Source of the DNA: an uncultured Planctomycetaceae bacterium
GTDB lineage: Bacteria; Planctomycetota; Planctomycetia; Planctomycetales; Planctomycetaceae
Assembly (NCBI GenBank): GCA_903858815.1
Contig: CAIOKE010000133.1
Coordinates: 186,001-250,000, forward strand
Reading direction: 5' to 3'
DNA: 64,000 bases
Below the pieces are notes generated by a model, which ran no database searches, was not told where the DNA came from, and worked only from the letters and a program-made list of their open reading frames with translations. The first letter of the stretch is position 1. Every line of letters starts with the position of its first letter. Below, in pieces: positions 55,048-64,000 of the stretch. The translations under genes and the position numbers were made by a program.

Positions 55048-56136
55048 TCAACCGCAGGAATCCCGGCAGCCGGATGTCAGGTTGCCGGGGTTCGCGGGAT
55101 ACCTGCCCTGCTGCTCCTCCGCATACCACCTGCTCAACACCTGCTGCCAGTCAGCCCACGACTGCACAGCAATAAAATCGGCGCGAACCAATTCAGCCTG
55201 CGGATGCCACGCCGCATAAAACAGACAGAACTTTCGGATCTGTCGCAGCACCTGATTCTCAGGCAGTACCTGTGCAGCCAACTCACGATGCCGGTTGATG
55301 ACCTCAGACTGCTCGCGAACACCCGGTGCTTCAGGCAGAGCCCCCCCGTGCAGCAATGCTGCACACTGCCGGAAAATCCACGGATTACCAATCGAACCTC
55401 GAGCCGCAGTGACTCCGTTTACCCCTGTCTCACGAATCATACGCACACAGTCTTCTGCCGTAAACAAATCACCACTGCCCAGTATCACAGCCTGCGGAAA
55501 TGCGCTACGAACTTCCTGCAGAAATGACCAGCGACTGGGCCCCGCATACTTCTGCTCAACCGTTCGTCCATGCACAGTGACAGCGGCAATCCCGATCTGC
55601 CACGCAGCCTCGAAGATCTCGAAAAACTGATCACGACTCTGCTGGGAATCGTCAACTCCACGCCGCATTTTCACGGTCACCGGGATTTGTGATGGCACTG
55701 TCCTGCGAACCACCTGCAGAATCTGAATTGCAGTCGCTGGCTGACCCAGATGATACCCGCCTCGACATCGTCCGCTGGCACGTTTTGCAGGACAGCCGAA
55801 ATTGATGTCAATCACATCAAAACCAGCCTCCACCATGCGACTGGCCGCGAGAGCAAACAGCTCAGGCTCGGATCCGGTCAACTGTGCGCCGACCGGATGA
55901 TCTGATTCCTGCACCAGCAGATGATGTCGAGTCCTGCGACGATCCCTGAGATTTGCGACAAACGAATCAATTGCCACTTCAGCAATCGAATACGGAGCCC
56001 CCATCTCGCGAGCCAGCGCACGCATGGACCAGTCACTGTATCCACTGAGCGCTGCCTGTACGACAGGCAGCGACAGCCGGATCGCGCCCAACCGCAACTC
56101 ACTGCTTTCCAGAATTTCCGGCAACGATGTGCTCAC
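55048..56136 (-). CDS. tRNA-dihydrouridine synthase family protein
   Basis: VQAALSGYSDWSMRALAREMGA; FDVIDINFGCPAKRASGRCRGGYHLGQP; VTVKMRRGVDDSQQSRDQFF; AVTVHGRTVEQKYAGPSRW. Confidence 0.9.
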   Translation of the reverse strand: MSTSLPEILESSELRLGAIRLSLPVVQAALSGYSDWSMRALAREMGAPYSIAEVAIDSFVANLRDRRRTRHHLLVQESDHPVGAQLTGSEPELFALAASRMVEAGFDVIDINFGCPAKRASGRCRGGYHLGQPATAIQILQVVRRTVPSQIPVTVKMRRGVDDSQQSRDQFFEIFEAAWQIGIAAVTVHGRTVEQKYAGPSRWSFLQEVRSAFPQAVILGSGDLFTAEDCVRMIRETGVNGVTAARGSIGNPWIFRQCAALLHGGALPEAPGVREQSEVINRHRELAAQVLPENQVLRQIRKFCLFYAAWHPQAELVRADFIAVQSWADWQQVLSRWYAEEQQGRYPANPGNLTSGCRDSCG

Positions 56137-57977
56137 CGACCCGCCGTGCTGTCACTGACCGGGGTTCCGGCCTGCTTCAGCAGACCATAAAGATCAACTT
56201 TGACATACGGCATTTCGGCCGCTGGCTTCGTATGGCTGGCATTCGCCACATACAGCAGTCCATCCTGCGGTACGAACAGCACGTTATGCAGATTGGATGA
56301 CATGGCCACCGGACGGCTCATCAGCCACTGAGCCAGCTCAGTATCAATCTGACCATGCTTCTCTGTGACTCGACGCCGAAGTTCCTCCAGACGACTGCCC
56401 GCTGACAGCACAACACTGTCCGCGATGCCCGCCCCCAGTTGTGCATGCCCCTGACCGGAGCGAATGAACTCGATTGACTGCGGAGTCGCAGCGACACCTA
56501 CAGCTTCGTTGGTCTCACCGTCGGCAAACACATAGTAATACTCGCAGGTACGTGGACTGTCAGCCCACAACTTCTGTACTTCGGCCAGAGTATCGCATTC
56601 TTCCAGAGCACGTCGCATCAGCGTGGCCATTGGAGCTCCGTCCCACTGACCTTCACCGCGACCACCCATTTCACCCAGCGAAATCTTCTCGGCATTCATC
56701 CCACTAACACTGCCAACAAACCCCGCATACCCCACATTGGCGAATGAAAAATATCCGTCCGGTCGGACCACAAACGTCGTCGCTGCATCCTGCAGACCAA
56801 TCGTCGTCATATAGTCCAGGACTCGGCCATGATACAGTTTCCCGCCCTTTGTCGCCGACCCAAACACGGCAAACCCCGAACAGTGGAACAGCTCTGGAAA
56901 GACATTCAGAACCTGCACTGTTTCCGGATCCAGCTGCAGTGATTTCGCCAGTGCATCGGTCTCCCGCTTGTGACGTTCGGGAATGTGCGGTGACAATCGA
57001 GCATAAGCATCCTGCAGATCATGGCGAAACCAGCGACCAGTGCGGACGACGTTGGCTGTTCCAAAGGAATACAGCACAGACTCGATACAACGACGGGATT
57101 CTTCGGGCAACAGTTGCCCGTGAGCCGTTCCCAGCTGTTCGGGGGTTCCCCAGAGCGTGGCCACTCGATGTCCGTCGATCCACTGCAGAGCACCATGCTC
57201 CACTCGCCGCGGTTTCTGCACCGGCTCAGTCAGCACGCGTCCTGGCCTCAGAATCTCAGTGGCGCGACGTACACCCCGCACAAAGGTCCGCTCCAGTTCA
57301 GCCCGCTCCAGTTCTGTCACCTTGCTGCCGGAAAGGCTCAGAGCATCCGGGGCAGGACCAGCAACCGGCCCAACCGTCAGACTGACGGAAAAATCCGTCG
57401 CCGCCACCTGCAGTTGCCCGGCTTTCGGAAAGCTGATGACAGCATCACCCGTTTTCCACTCACCCGTCTCGGACGTTAATTCCAGCTTTGCAATGCTGGC
57501 CAGAGCCTTCAGGGTGTCTTCCACGTTTCCGTTGGACAGCATCGTCAGACCGAGAGAAACCGGGCCCAGATCTGATGCACTGGAGATCATACGCCCGACA
57601 ACGCCTTCAGGAGCGAGGCTGTCGGCAGGTGGCACGGCTCCGCGAGCAATAAAGGCCGTCCCATGTTTCGGCAGGATCAACACTGTCACATCAGCACGGC
57701 GACGCAGCGTGACCGCATACTCAGGATGCGACAGCTGCAGGTCAAAGCTGGTAGCGTCATAACGAGACAGTTGCAGGTCCACGGGCTGCCTGCTGCCGTC
57801 GATCGGGATCTGCAGGTCACCCTGCAATGAAAAACTGGCCTCGCGACCGCTGAGAATGGAAGCAACCGGCTTCAGCCCGGCAATCAGATCACGCTGTGGT
57901 TCACCAGCTGACAGTCCGGAGTTCAGAATAAGGCCACACAGCAGCAGCCCAAGGCAAGTCGTGCGAGCGAACGTCAT
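56133..57977 (-). CDS. C45-type autoproteolytic acyltransferase/hydrolase-like secreted protein with long N-terminal region
   Basis: Start Met 57977 with GGAGG SD; signal MTFARTTCLGLLLCGLILNSGLSAG; FHCSGFAVFGSATKGGKLYHGRVLDYMTTIGL...NVGYAGFVGSVSGMNAEKISLGEMGG. Confidence 0.75.
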   Translation of the reverse strand: MTFARTTCLGLLLCGLILNSGLSAGEPQRDLIAGLKPVASILSGREASFSLQGDLQIPIDGSRQPVDLQLSRYDATSFDLQLSHPEYAVTLRRRADVTVLILPKHGTAFIARGAVPPADSLAPEGVVGRMISSASDLGPVSLGLTMLSNGNVEDTLKALASIAKLELTSETGEWKTGDAVISFPKAGQLQVAATDFSVSLTVGPVAGPAPDALSLSGSKVTELERAELERTFVRGVRRATEILRPGRVLTEPVQKPRRVEHGALQWIDGHRVATLWGTPEQLGTAHGQLLPEESRRCIESVLYSFGTANVVRTGRWFRHDLQDAYARLSPHIPERHKRETDALAKSLQLDPETVQVLNVFPELFHCSGFAVFGSATKGGKLYHGRVLDYMTTIGLQDAATTFVVRPDGYFSFANVGYAGFVGSVSGMNAEKISLGEMGGRGEGQWDGAPMATLMRRALEECDTLAEVQKLWADSPRTCEYYYVFADGETNEAVGVAATPQSIEFIRSGQGHAQLGAGIADSVVLSAGSRLEELRRRVTEKHGQIDTELAQWLMSRPVAMSSNLHNVLFVPQDGLLYVANASHTKPAAEMPYVKVDLYGLLKQAGTPVSDSTAGR

Positions 57978-58207
57978 CAGAAACCTCCGAACGGGTGGCC
58001 GAGAAGTGGAAACAGCTGTTTGTCCGGAAGCGGTTCTTTCGCCGGACCGCCGGAATCCTCGGCCGATATCACCCTGTTTCTCAAAAAAATGGATTTCGAG
58101 CAACTGAATCCGAGCCGTAAACGGGGGGAAATTCGCAGGATTCCCCAGAGTTACCTGACTGCTGAATTCCGTGTAATCGCTACCTGTGGCTCATTTTCGC
58201 TGCCGCA

Positions 58208-61200
58208 GTGCCCCAAAAACCGATAAAATCAGGAAGTGGGGAACCTGTCAGCAATCCGTTCCGTCATACGGTCAGTTGTCAGTTCCATCATCCAGAATTC
58301 TCACAGGAATCACGGGCCGTGTCTGCAGTTTCAGAACCTCAGAACCCCGCCTGGGTTGAACCGGACCAGTACATCCAGCTTCAACTGGATCAGGCTCGCA
58401 GTCGGATTCGCACAACCGATGTCCTCACAGCCATAGTCCTTGCCGGACTGTTGCTGGTCGGCTACGTGCTGATTTTCACACTACTGGATCACTGGGTGGT
58501 TCCGGGTGGATTTCGGCCACTGACTCGCGCGATTCTGCTGTTCCTGATTCTCAGTGCCTGCAGCGCAATTATCCTGTGGTACGTCATTCGGCGTCTGGGC
58601 CAGTCCGTGCACCCGGTCTTTGCCGCGCGAATGCTGGAACGCAGCCAGCAACATGAAGATGGCAGTCTGCTGGCACTGATCGACCTGCAGGCCCATGGTC
58701 GCGATCCCGGTGTCTCCATTCGACGCACTCTGGAAAAGCGAGCAGCCGTCAGACTGGCTGGTGTGCATATCGATGAAGTCATTGACCGTGGCTGGCTGAT
58801 GCGACTCAGTCTGATCCTGTTTGTCATGACTCTGCTGACATGCCTGTACGCCGTACTCAGCCCCAAGTCCATCAGTCTGCTCAGACCGTTTTCGTTTGCT
58901 CGCGCTGCCGTCTCCACTCGGACTCTGCTGGAATCCATCCAACCGGGCAATGCTGCTGTCCCGGCTGGCACTCAGGTGGAATTCCAGGTCGACGTCGCCG
59001 GCCATATCCCAGACTCAGTACAGGTGCTGTACACCACGGCAGATCGGCGTTTCGTCGACGAACCGCTGACCATGCAACCCGGCGAAGACGCCCAGCGTTT
59101 CACTGTTTTACTGACCGGCGAGGCAGGTCGCGGAATCCGTCAGAATCTGCAGTATCGCATCGTTGCCGGCGATGCCATCAGCGATACTTACAACATCACT
59201 GTCATTCAGCCCCCCACAGCTCATGTGACACTGGTGCAGTATCAGCACCCGGAATACATGCAGTTACCCGATCGTTCGGAACAGGCGGGTGCCATTGCCA
59301 CCTGGCAGGACACCACAATCACCATCACCGCCGAAAGCAGTGCACCAGTCACGTCTGCCATGCTGCAGTTCTCGGATGATGCCGCTTTTTCCTCGCAGGC
59401 AGAGGAAGCTTCGATGTCTGTCAGTGACACCACACTGACAGGAAAATGGAAACTTGAGGAACGTGCGGACAAATCGTTCCCCGGATTCTACAGGATCGCT
59501 GTGCAGGACAGCGAAGGCCGCAGTGATCCGGAACCGCCGGTATATCCCATCCAGGTTCGCCGGGATGCACCTCCAATCGTGCGGGTACTTGATCCGGCCC
59601 GTGATCTGGATGTCCCCGCGAACGCCGTCATACCCATCCTCGCTGAAGCCGAAGACCCCGATTTCCTCCTGCGAAATGTCACACTGCACTATGCCGTCAA
59701 TGGGCAGGCGCGGCAACCCGCCGAATTCCTGATGGACTCTGCCAGCACGGGTTTCGTCAAAAGTTGGCGGGGCAGCTACGAATTGAATCTCAGTCGACTG
59801 CGAGTCAAGCCGGGCGACCTCGTCACCTGGCATCTGGAAGCTCGGGATAACCGACCGTCACTGGGAAATCAGGGCATTTCGGGCGAGTTAAATCTTCGTA
59901 TCACAGCACCCGTCAGCGATCAGCAGGTGCAGGAACAGTTGCAGCAGGATCGTCAGATGCAGCAACAACAACTGCAGCAAAATCAAGCACAGGAACAGTC
60001 GCAGCAGGGACAACCACAAGCCGAACAGCCCACCGCCGAACCACAACCTCAGCAGCAGGGACAGGAACAGCAGACGGGCCAGCAGGACATGCCTGCTGCG
60101 AATACGGCCACTGGACAAGCGAGCAAGCAGCCAGAGACGACTGAACCCGGACAACCCGAAAATGGCAACCAATCGCCGGACAACCAACCAGATCCAGCGA
60201 ATACTCAGCAGAAACAGGGTGGCACTGGTGCCCCGGAATCCGCCACGCCAGACGCTGACCGTCAGGATCGGCAGCAGAATCCCACGGAAAATCAATCGGA
60301 ACCCGTGAAGTCCCGCCGGTCCGATGAGGACGAAGCATTAAAGAAGTTGATCGAGTCAATGCAGAGGAAACCTCGATCTGCAGAGGACGAGCAGCCATCC
60401 GATGCCGAACAGTCCGAGAGCACGGGGCAGTCGGGATCCGATCAGAATTCGCAGTCGGATCAACAGAGCGAACAGACCGCAGGTCAAACGTCAGACTCAG
60501 ATGACAAGACGCAGCAGAACACGGAGACTGAAAACAAGTCCAACGAGGATTCTGATCTGAACAAGACCGACGCCAACAAAACCGACGGCAACAAGTCTGA
60601 CAGCAACAAAACTGACGCCAACAAGACCGACGGCAACAAGTCCGACGGCAACAAGACCGACAGCAACAAGTCCGACAGCAACAAGTCCGACGCCAACAAG
60701 ACCGACAGCAACAAGTCCGACAGCAACAAGTCCGACGGCAACAAGACCGACAGCAACAAGACCGACAGCAACAAGACCGACGGCAGCAAGTCCGACGGCA
60801 ACAAGACCGACGGCAACAAGACCGACAGCAACAAGTCCGACAGCAACAAGTCCGACAGCAACAAGACCGACAGCAACAAGACCGACGGCAGCAAGTCCGA
60901 CGGCAACAAGACCGACGGCAACAAGTCCGACGGCAACAAGACCGACAGCAACAAGACCGACAGCAACAAGACCGACAGCAACAAGACCGACAGCAACAAG
61001 ACCGACAGCAACAAGACCGACAGCAACAAGACCGACAGCAACAAGTCCGACGCCAACAAGTCCGACGCCAACAAGTCCGACAGCAACAAGACTGACGCCA
61101 ACAAGTCCGACGGTGGCAAGTCCGACGGTGGCCAATCAGGAATTGGTGATAGCGAGAGCAACCCGTCGGGTGACAACCAAAAGGGTAGTGACCAATCAGG

Positions 61201-62416
61201 CACTAACAAGTCTGGCAAGGCGGAAAGCGAAGCTGGTGGGAAATCGGGGGGAGCAGCGGATGGGGTCAGTAACCCATCCGCTGCCGCCGGGAAAGGAAAT
61301 TCGCGGTCTTCACAGGGTAATTCAGGCAATTCCGGCATGCCCGACTCTGAATCCGAGAACTCAGGCGGAACACCGGAACAATCACCGAGTGAAAAGTCAC
61401 CGGGTGATCAATCAACCGGTGACAAGTCGGGAGGTGACGAGCAGGGGAAAGCGGCTGGGAAGCAGGGCGCGGCAAAGAAAACGGAGACCAGCAAGGCTCC
61501 AGGTTCTGACGAGCAATCGGGCGGACCGGAATCCGGTTCCCAGTCCGGGGGTGGCCAGCAGTCGCAGGTCGGCAAGCCGACAGACCAGTCCCCGGGTGAA
61601 TCACAGGATTCAGCCGAGCAGGCCGACCGCGAGCGCCGGAATGCTGGCAAGCAGCCTTCGCAGGGCAGCAAAACGGGCAGTCAGCCCTCTGGTAGCCAAC
61701 AGGCCGGTGGTGGTGGTGAAGCGGCAGGAAAGTCGGGCAACAAATCCAACGGGGGCGGCCAGCAGCCAGGTGGGGGTGGGCAGGGGCCAACTGGACAACC
61801 AGGGGCGACGGGTGGAGTGCACAGTGGTGGCGGTGGGCAGTCCGAAGCGGATGAGAGTGGTCCGCGTAAGTCAGGTCCAGAGGGAACTCGCGGTACGGAA
61901 TCCGGGCCTGGCCCGGACCCGAATCGTCCGGCGAACGCGGGCGGTGCAATGGATAGTCCGTCAGCTGTTGGTGACCGGCAACTGCCAGACCACAAAGCCG
62001 AGGTAGAGGAAGCGGCGGCAGCTGCTGGCCTTGCACTTAAAAGGCTGCAGAAGGAACTGGAACGCGGCGAAGTGGATCCGCAATTGCTGAAAGAACTGGG
62101 CTGGACTGAAGAGGAGCTGGCTGGATTTGCAGAACGCATGCAGCAGCAGCTGAACGAACGAGTGGTCAATGATCAGCAGCAACGCGAGAAATCGCTTGCC
62201 CAGAAGTCTTTTGAAGAGATGCTGCGAAGTCTTGGGATTGGTGGCAGCGGTGCCTCGCGTGACGGAGACACTCGCAGGGATCGCGACCGTCAGGATACGA
62301 CCATCCGCAATTCCCCCCCGCCGTCTCGCTATCGCAGTAGTTTTGAGGCTTATCAGCGATCATTATCAACTGGTCGCAGTGGCAACCCCAAACCCGCTGC
62401 AGGAAAGCCCCAGTGA
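58208..62416 (+). CDS. DUF4175-like membrane-anchored protein with Q-rich segment and long NK[T/S]D[S/G/A] repeat
   Basis: 1402-aa ORF; N-terminal TMs (VLTAIVLAGLLLVGYVLIFTLLDHWV, AILLFLILSACSAIILWYVI, LSLILFVMTLLTCLYAVL); Ig-like/DUF4175 pattern; C-terminal coiled region LKRLQKELERGEVDPQLLKELGWTEEELAGFAERMQQQ. GTG at 58319 is an alternative start. Confidence 0.85.
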   Translation: MPQKPIKSGSGEPVSNPFRHTVSCQFHHPEFSQESRAVSAVSEPQNPAWVEPDQYIQLQLDQARSRIRTTDVLTAIVLAGLLLVGYVLIFTLLDHWVVPGGFRPLTRAILLFLILSACSAIILWYVIRRLGQSVHPVFAARMLERSQQHEDGSLLALIDLQAHGRDPGVSIRRTLEKRAAVRLAGVHIDEVIDRGWLMRLSLILFVMTLLTCLYAVLSPKSISLLRPFSFARAAVSTRTLLESIQPGNAAVPAGTQVEFQVDVAGHIPDSVQVLYTTADRRFVDEPLTMQPGEDAQRFTVLLTGEAGRGIRQNLQYRIVAGDAISDTYNITVIQPPTAHVTLVQYQHPEYMQLPDRSEQAGAIATWQDTTITITAESSAPVTSAMLQFSDDAAFSSQAEEASMSVSDTTLTGKWKLEERADKSFPGFYRIAVQDSEGRSDPEPPVYPIQVRRDAPPIVRVLDPARDLDVPANAVIPILAEAEDPDFLLRNVTLHYAVNGQARQPAEFLMDSASTGFVKSWRGSYELNLSRLRVKPGDLVTWHLEARDNRPSLGNQGISGELNLRITAPVSDQQVQEQLQQDRQMQQQQLQQNQAQEQSQQGQPQAEQPTAEPQPQQQGQEQQTGQQDMPAANTATGQASKQPETTEPGQPENGNQSPDNQPDPANTQQKQGGTGAPESATPDADRQDRQQNPTENQSEPVKSRRSDEDEALKKLIESMQRKPRSAEDEQPSDAEQSESTGQSGSDQNSQSDQQSEQTAGQTSDSDDKTQQNTETENKSNEDSDLNKTDANKTDGNKSDSNKTDANKTDGNKSDGNKTDSNKSDSNKSDANKTDSNKSDSNKSDGNKTDSNKTDSNKTDGSKSDGNKTDGNKTDSNKSDSNKSDSNKTDSNKTDGSKSDGNKTDGNKSDGNKTDSNKTDSNKTDSNKTDSNKTDSNKTDSNKTDSNKSDANKSDANKSDSNKTDANKSDGGKSDGGQSGIGDSESNPSGDNQKGSDQSGTNKSGKAESEAGGKSGGAADGVSNPSAAAGKGNSRSSQGNSGNSGMPDSESENSGGTPEQSPSEKSPGDQSTGDKSGGDEQGKAAGKQGAAKKTETSKAPGSDEQSGGPESGSQSGGGQQSQVGKPTDQSPGESQDSAEQADRERRNAGKQPSQGSKTGSQPSGSQQAGGGGEAAGKSGNKSNGGGQQPGGGGQGPTGQPGATGGVHSGGGGQSEADESGPRKSGPEGTRGTESGPGPDPNRPANAGGAMDSPSAVGDRQLPDHKAEVEEAAAAAGLALKRLQKELERGEVDPQLLKELGWTEEELAGFAERMQQQLNERVVNDQQQREKSLAQKSFEEMLRSLGIGGSGASRDGDTRRDRDRQDTTIRNSPPPSRYRSSFEAYQRSLSTGRSGNPKPAAGKPQ
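60560..61129 (+). repeat. In-frame 15-nt tandem repeat, 38 units
   Basis: aac-aag-(acc/tcc)-gac-(agc/ggc/gcc) repeated without frame break; 570 nt = 38 x 15. Confidence 0.97.
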
Positions 62417-62424
62417 ACGTCTGA

Positions 62425-62454
62425 AACAAAAAAACGCCGCAGAACGCGGCGTTT
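62425..62454 (-). terminator. Intrinsic terminator between convergent genes
   Basis: AAACGCCGC-AGAAC-GCGGCGTTT 9-bp stem; upstream A-run becomes a T-run on the minus strand. Confidence 0.8.
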
Positions 62455-62486
62455 CATGTCAGCTGAGAATCCTGTTTGCGGGCAGC

Positions 62487-62795
62487 TCAGGCCATATCGA
62501 ACGATTCGCTGTCATCGTTCATTTCATCTTCAACAACAAGGTTCCCCATACTGCCCGGACCGTGATCGTAACAGTCGTCTTCGTGCCACAACGGCAGACC
62601 GGCAGCATACCGAGCAGCCAGCATCATCACCTTCTCTTCAGAACCGGGCTTGGCGGCCGTAGGAGCTGACGGATCGACACCCAGAGACTTGAGTTCTTCT
62701 TCAAAGCCAGCGTCAAGGTCGTTCAGAAACTCGTAACCTTCGATGTCCGAAAGAGACTCCAATCCGGGATCGGCATCATAGTACTGTGGAAACAT
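62487..62795 (-). CDS. Small acidic hypothetical protein
   Basis: Internal Met 62795 preceded by GGAG (tccaggagttgcc on the coding strand): MFPQYYDADPGLESLSDIEGYEFLNDLDAGFEEELKSLGVDPSAPTAAKPGSEEKVMMLAARYAAGLPLWHEDDCYD. Confidence 0.7.
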   Translation of the reverse strand: MFPQYYDADPGLESLSDIEGYEFLNDLDAGFEEELKSLGVDPSAPTAAKPGSEEKVMMLAARYAAGLPLWHEDDCYDHGPGSMGNLVVEDEMNDDSESFDMA

Positions 62796-63133
62796 GGCAA
62801 CTCCTGGAGGGACAAACGAATGAAGCTGTTCCGTCCGTGGAGTGTGGTTGTGAAAGCCGTGTTGCCACACGCGACACAACCGCCAGGCATAACGCCGGCG
62901 TCGCAAGCGAATCCTTTCGCGTCGCAGATTGTTGGATCTGAATGCAGTGATGTCAATATTTTTTTACATCTGATAAGCCGTTTCCACGGATCCAGCAGTG
63001 CCACCCAAAACCCCAGAGCCTGAAATTTCTGGATTTTTCATGGTTCTGATGTTTTTTGACAGCCTTTTGCGGAACTGTTGCCTGGCGACATCACAGATCC
63101 GGAGGAATGTGGCTTCAAGGCATCAGCCAACCG

Positions 63134-63865
63134 TTACCGACTGCCCGCCTTCTCAGCGATCCCCAAAGTTCCCGACTCACCTGCAACAGCAGAATCTCCT
63201 CGCAAGCGAGCGAGCAATTCCGGTCGAAATCCGCGCAACTCAAACAGTCCGTCAGGCCGGACTTCAAGGTGCGGCGGTTTCATCACAATCCTGACGATAC
63301 TTTCAACAACAGGATAAAACACGGTCATGAGCAGTGGCCAGCAAGTCGCCCATTCGCCCCCAATCCATTGATGAATATAAAACGAAGGGAAAGCAACCAA
63401 TCCAAAGCAACAACCCAGCATTACACCAACCATCAATCCCCGCCACACACCGGTCCGCGTGTAATACCCTGCGACCAGCACCCTCGACCGCCCCCATGGC
63501 CAGTGCATCATCGCATTCACAGCAAAGCCGACCGCCTGAGCACTCATCATGGCAATCAATGGCCATGCGAAACCCGCGAGTTTCGAATAACACTCCGCAA
63601 AAAACAGGCCCAGCAGTATTGTCCACGCTGCGACCATTGAGGGCACTCGATGTTTTCTCTGAGAATACACCCAGAATCTTACAGGCTTCACATACTCACC
63701 AACATCCTGCCCGGTCCGCATGCAGATCCTCGGCAAGTGCAGGCGAGAACCACAAATAAGGCCATCGTCACTCAATTCAAACCACTGCTCGTTCGCCGAA
63801 AACTCGGGGGACTGCTGTACTGCCTCGGGTACAGCATATGGATTCACCACTTCGCGATTCATCAC
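63134..63865 (-). CDS. Hypothetical multi-pass membrane protein
   Basis: 243-aa ORF with TM segments (VPSMVAAWTILLGLFFAECY, AWPLIAMMSAQAVGFAVNAMM, GLMVGVMLGCCFGLVAFPSF). Confidence 0.7.
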   Translation of the reverse strand: MMNREVVNPYAVPEAVQQSPEFSANEQWFELSDDGLICGSRLHLPRICMRTGQDVGEYVKPVRFWVYSQRKHRVPSMVAAWTILLGLFFAECYSKLAGFAWPLIAMMSAQAVGFAVNAMMHWPWGRSRVLVAGYYTRTGVWRGLMVGVMLGCCFGLVAFPSFYIHQWIGGEWATCWPLLMTVFYPVVESIVRIVMKPPHLEVRPDGLFELRGFRPELLARLRGDSAVAGESGTLGIAEKAGSR

Positions 63866-63893
63866 CAGCCTTTCCAGTTCGTTGGTTCTCTGT

Positions 63894-64000
63894 TCAGTTC
63901 TTCAGCCTGGCCAGGAAAGCGTCCGAAAAGCCGGTCATTTCAAATCGTCCGTCCTGTTCGGGCTTCACTTTCAAGGCCAGTCCTCGCAGCCACAGACGGC
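63894..64000 (-). CDS. C-terminal fragment of a paralogue of the 63134-63865 protein (rest outside window)
   Basis: Minus-strand frame to TGA (63894-63896): RLWLRGLALKVKPEQDGRFEMTGFSDAFLARLKN*, aligning with ...LEVRPDGLFELRGFRPELLARLRGD of the neighbour. Confidence 0.6.
   Translation of the reverse strand, partial: RLWLRGLALKVKPEQDGRFEMTGFSDAFLARLKN

Noticed and set aside
60555-61130. CRISPR-like array
   Set aside because: The 15-nt units are contiguous with no spacers and in frame within a CDS, so this is a coding minisatellite and not a CRISPR.
60484-61338. Long antisense ORFs (284 and 212 aa) over the repeat region, e.g. LLSVLLLSVLLPSDLL and VAVGLVAVGLVAVGL
   Set aside because: Mirror images of the 15-nt repeat; repeats of a multiple of 3 keep all frames open, so these are artefacts of the sense repeat.

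Overview
The window looks like ordinary chromosomal DNA from a planctomycete-type bacterium. That lineage call is inferred from gene content: a ceramidase/PVC-type dehydrogenase fusion, NPCBM, PQQ-like and FG-GAP secreted proteins, a SCO1-DUF420 fusion, and long Q/N/D/K-rich proteins. Most genes are on the minus strand. Recognisable housekeeping genes are rng, a PTS enzyme I, rimO, proS, acsA, an isolated rplX, tsaD, fabI, ettA, ispD, a dus-family gene, a LysA-like decarboxylase, tRNA-Val(UAC) and tRNA-Lys(UUU). I saw no rRNA, CRISPR array, prophage or transposase. The items most worth a second look are: (1) two adjacent large P-loop GTPases with C-terminal hydrophobic segments (49.0-52.8 kb); (2) a 38-unit, 15-nt in-frame repeat (NK[T/S]D[S/G/A]) inside a 1402-aa membrane-anchored protein (58.2-62.4 kb); (3) an overlapping csrA / XRE-S24 (LexA-like) gene pair (47.9-48.7 kb); (4) a G12 tract at the ribosome-binding-site position of a PhoD-like gene (35.09 kb); (5) a divergent actin/MreB-like protein next to an SLBB-like secreted protein (18.4-21.2 kb); (6) a 1823-aa ceramidase + beta-propeller + HEAT + haem-binding fusion (1.8-7.3 kb). 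All calls come from reading the sequence and the ORF translations; no database search was run.
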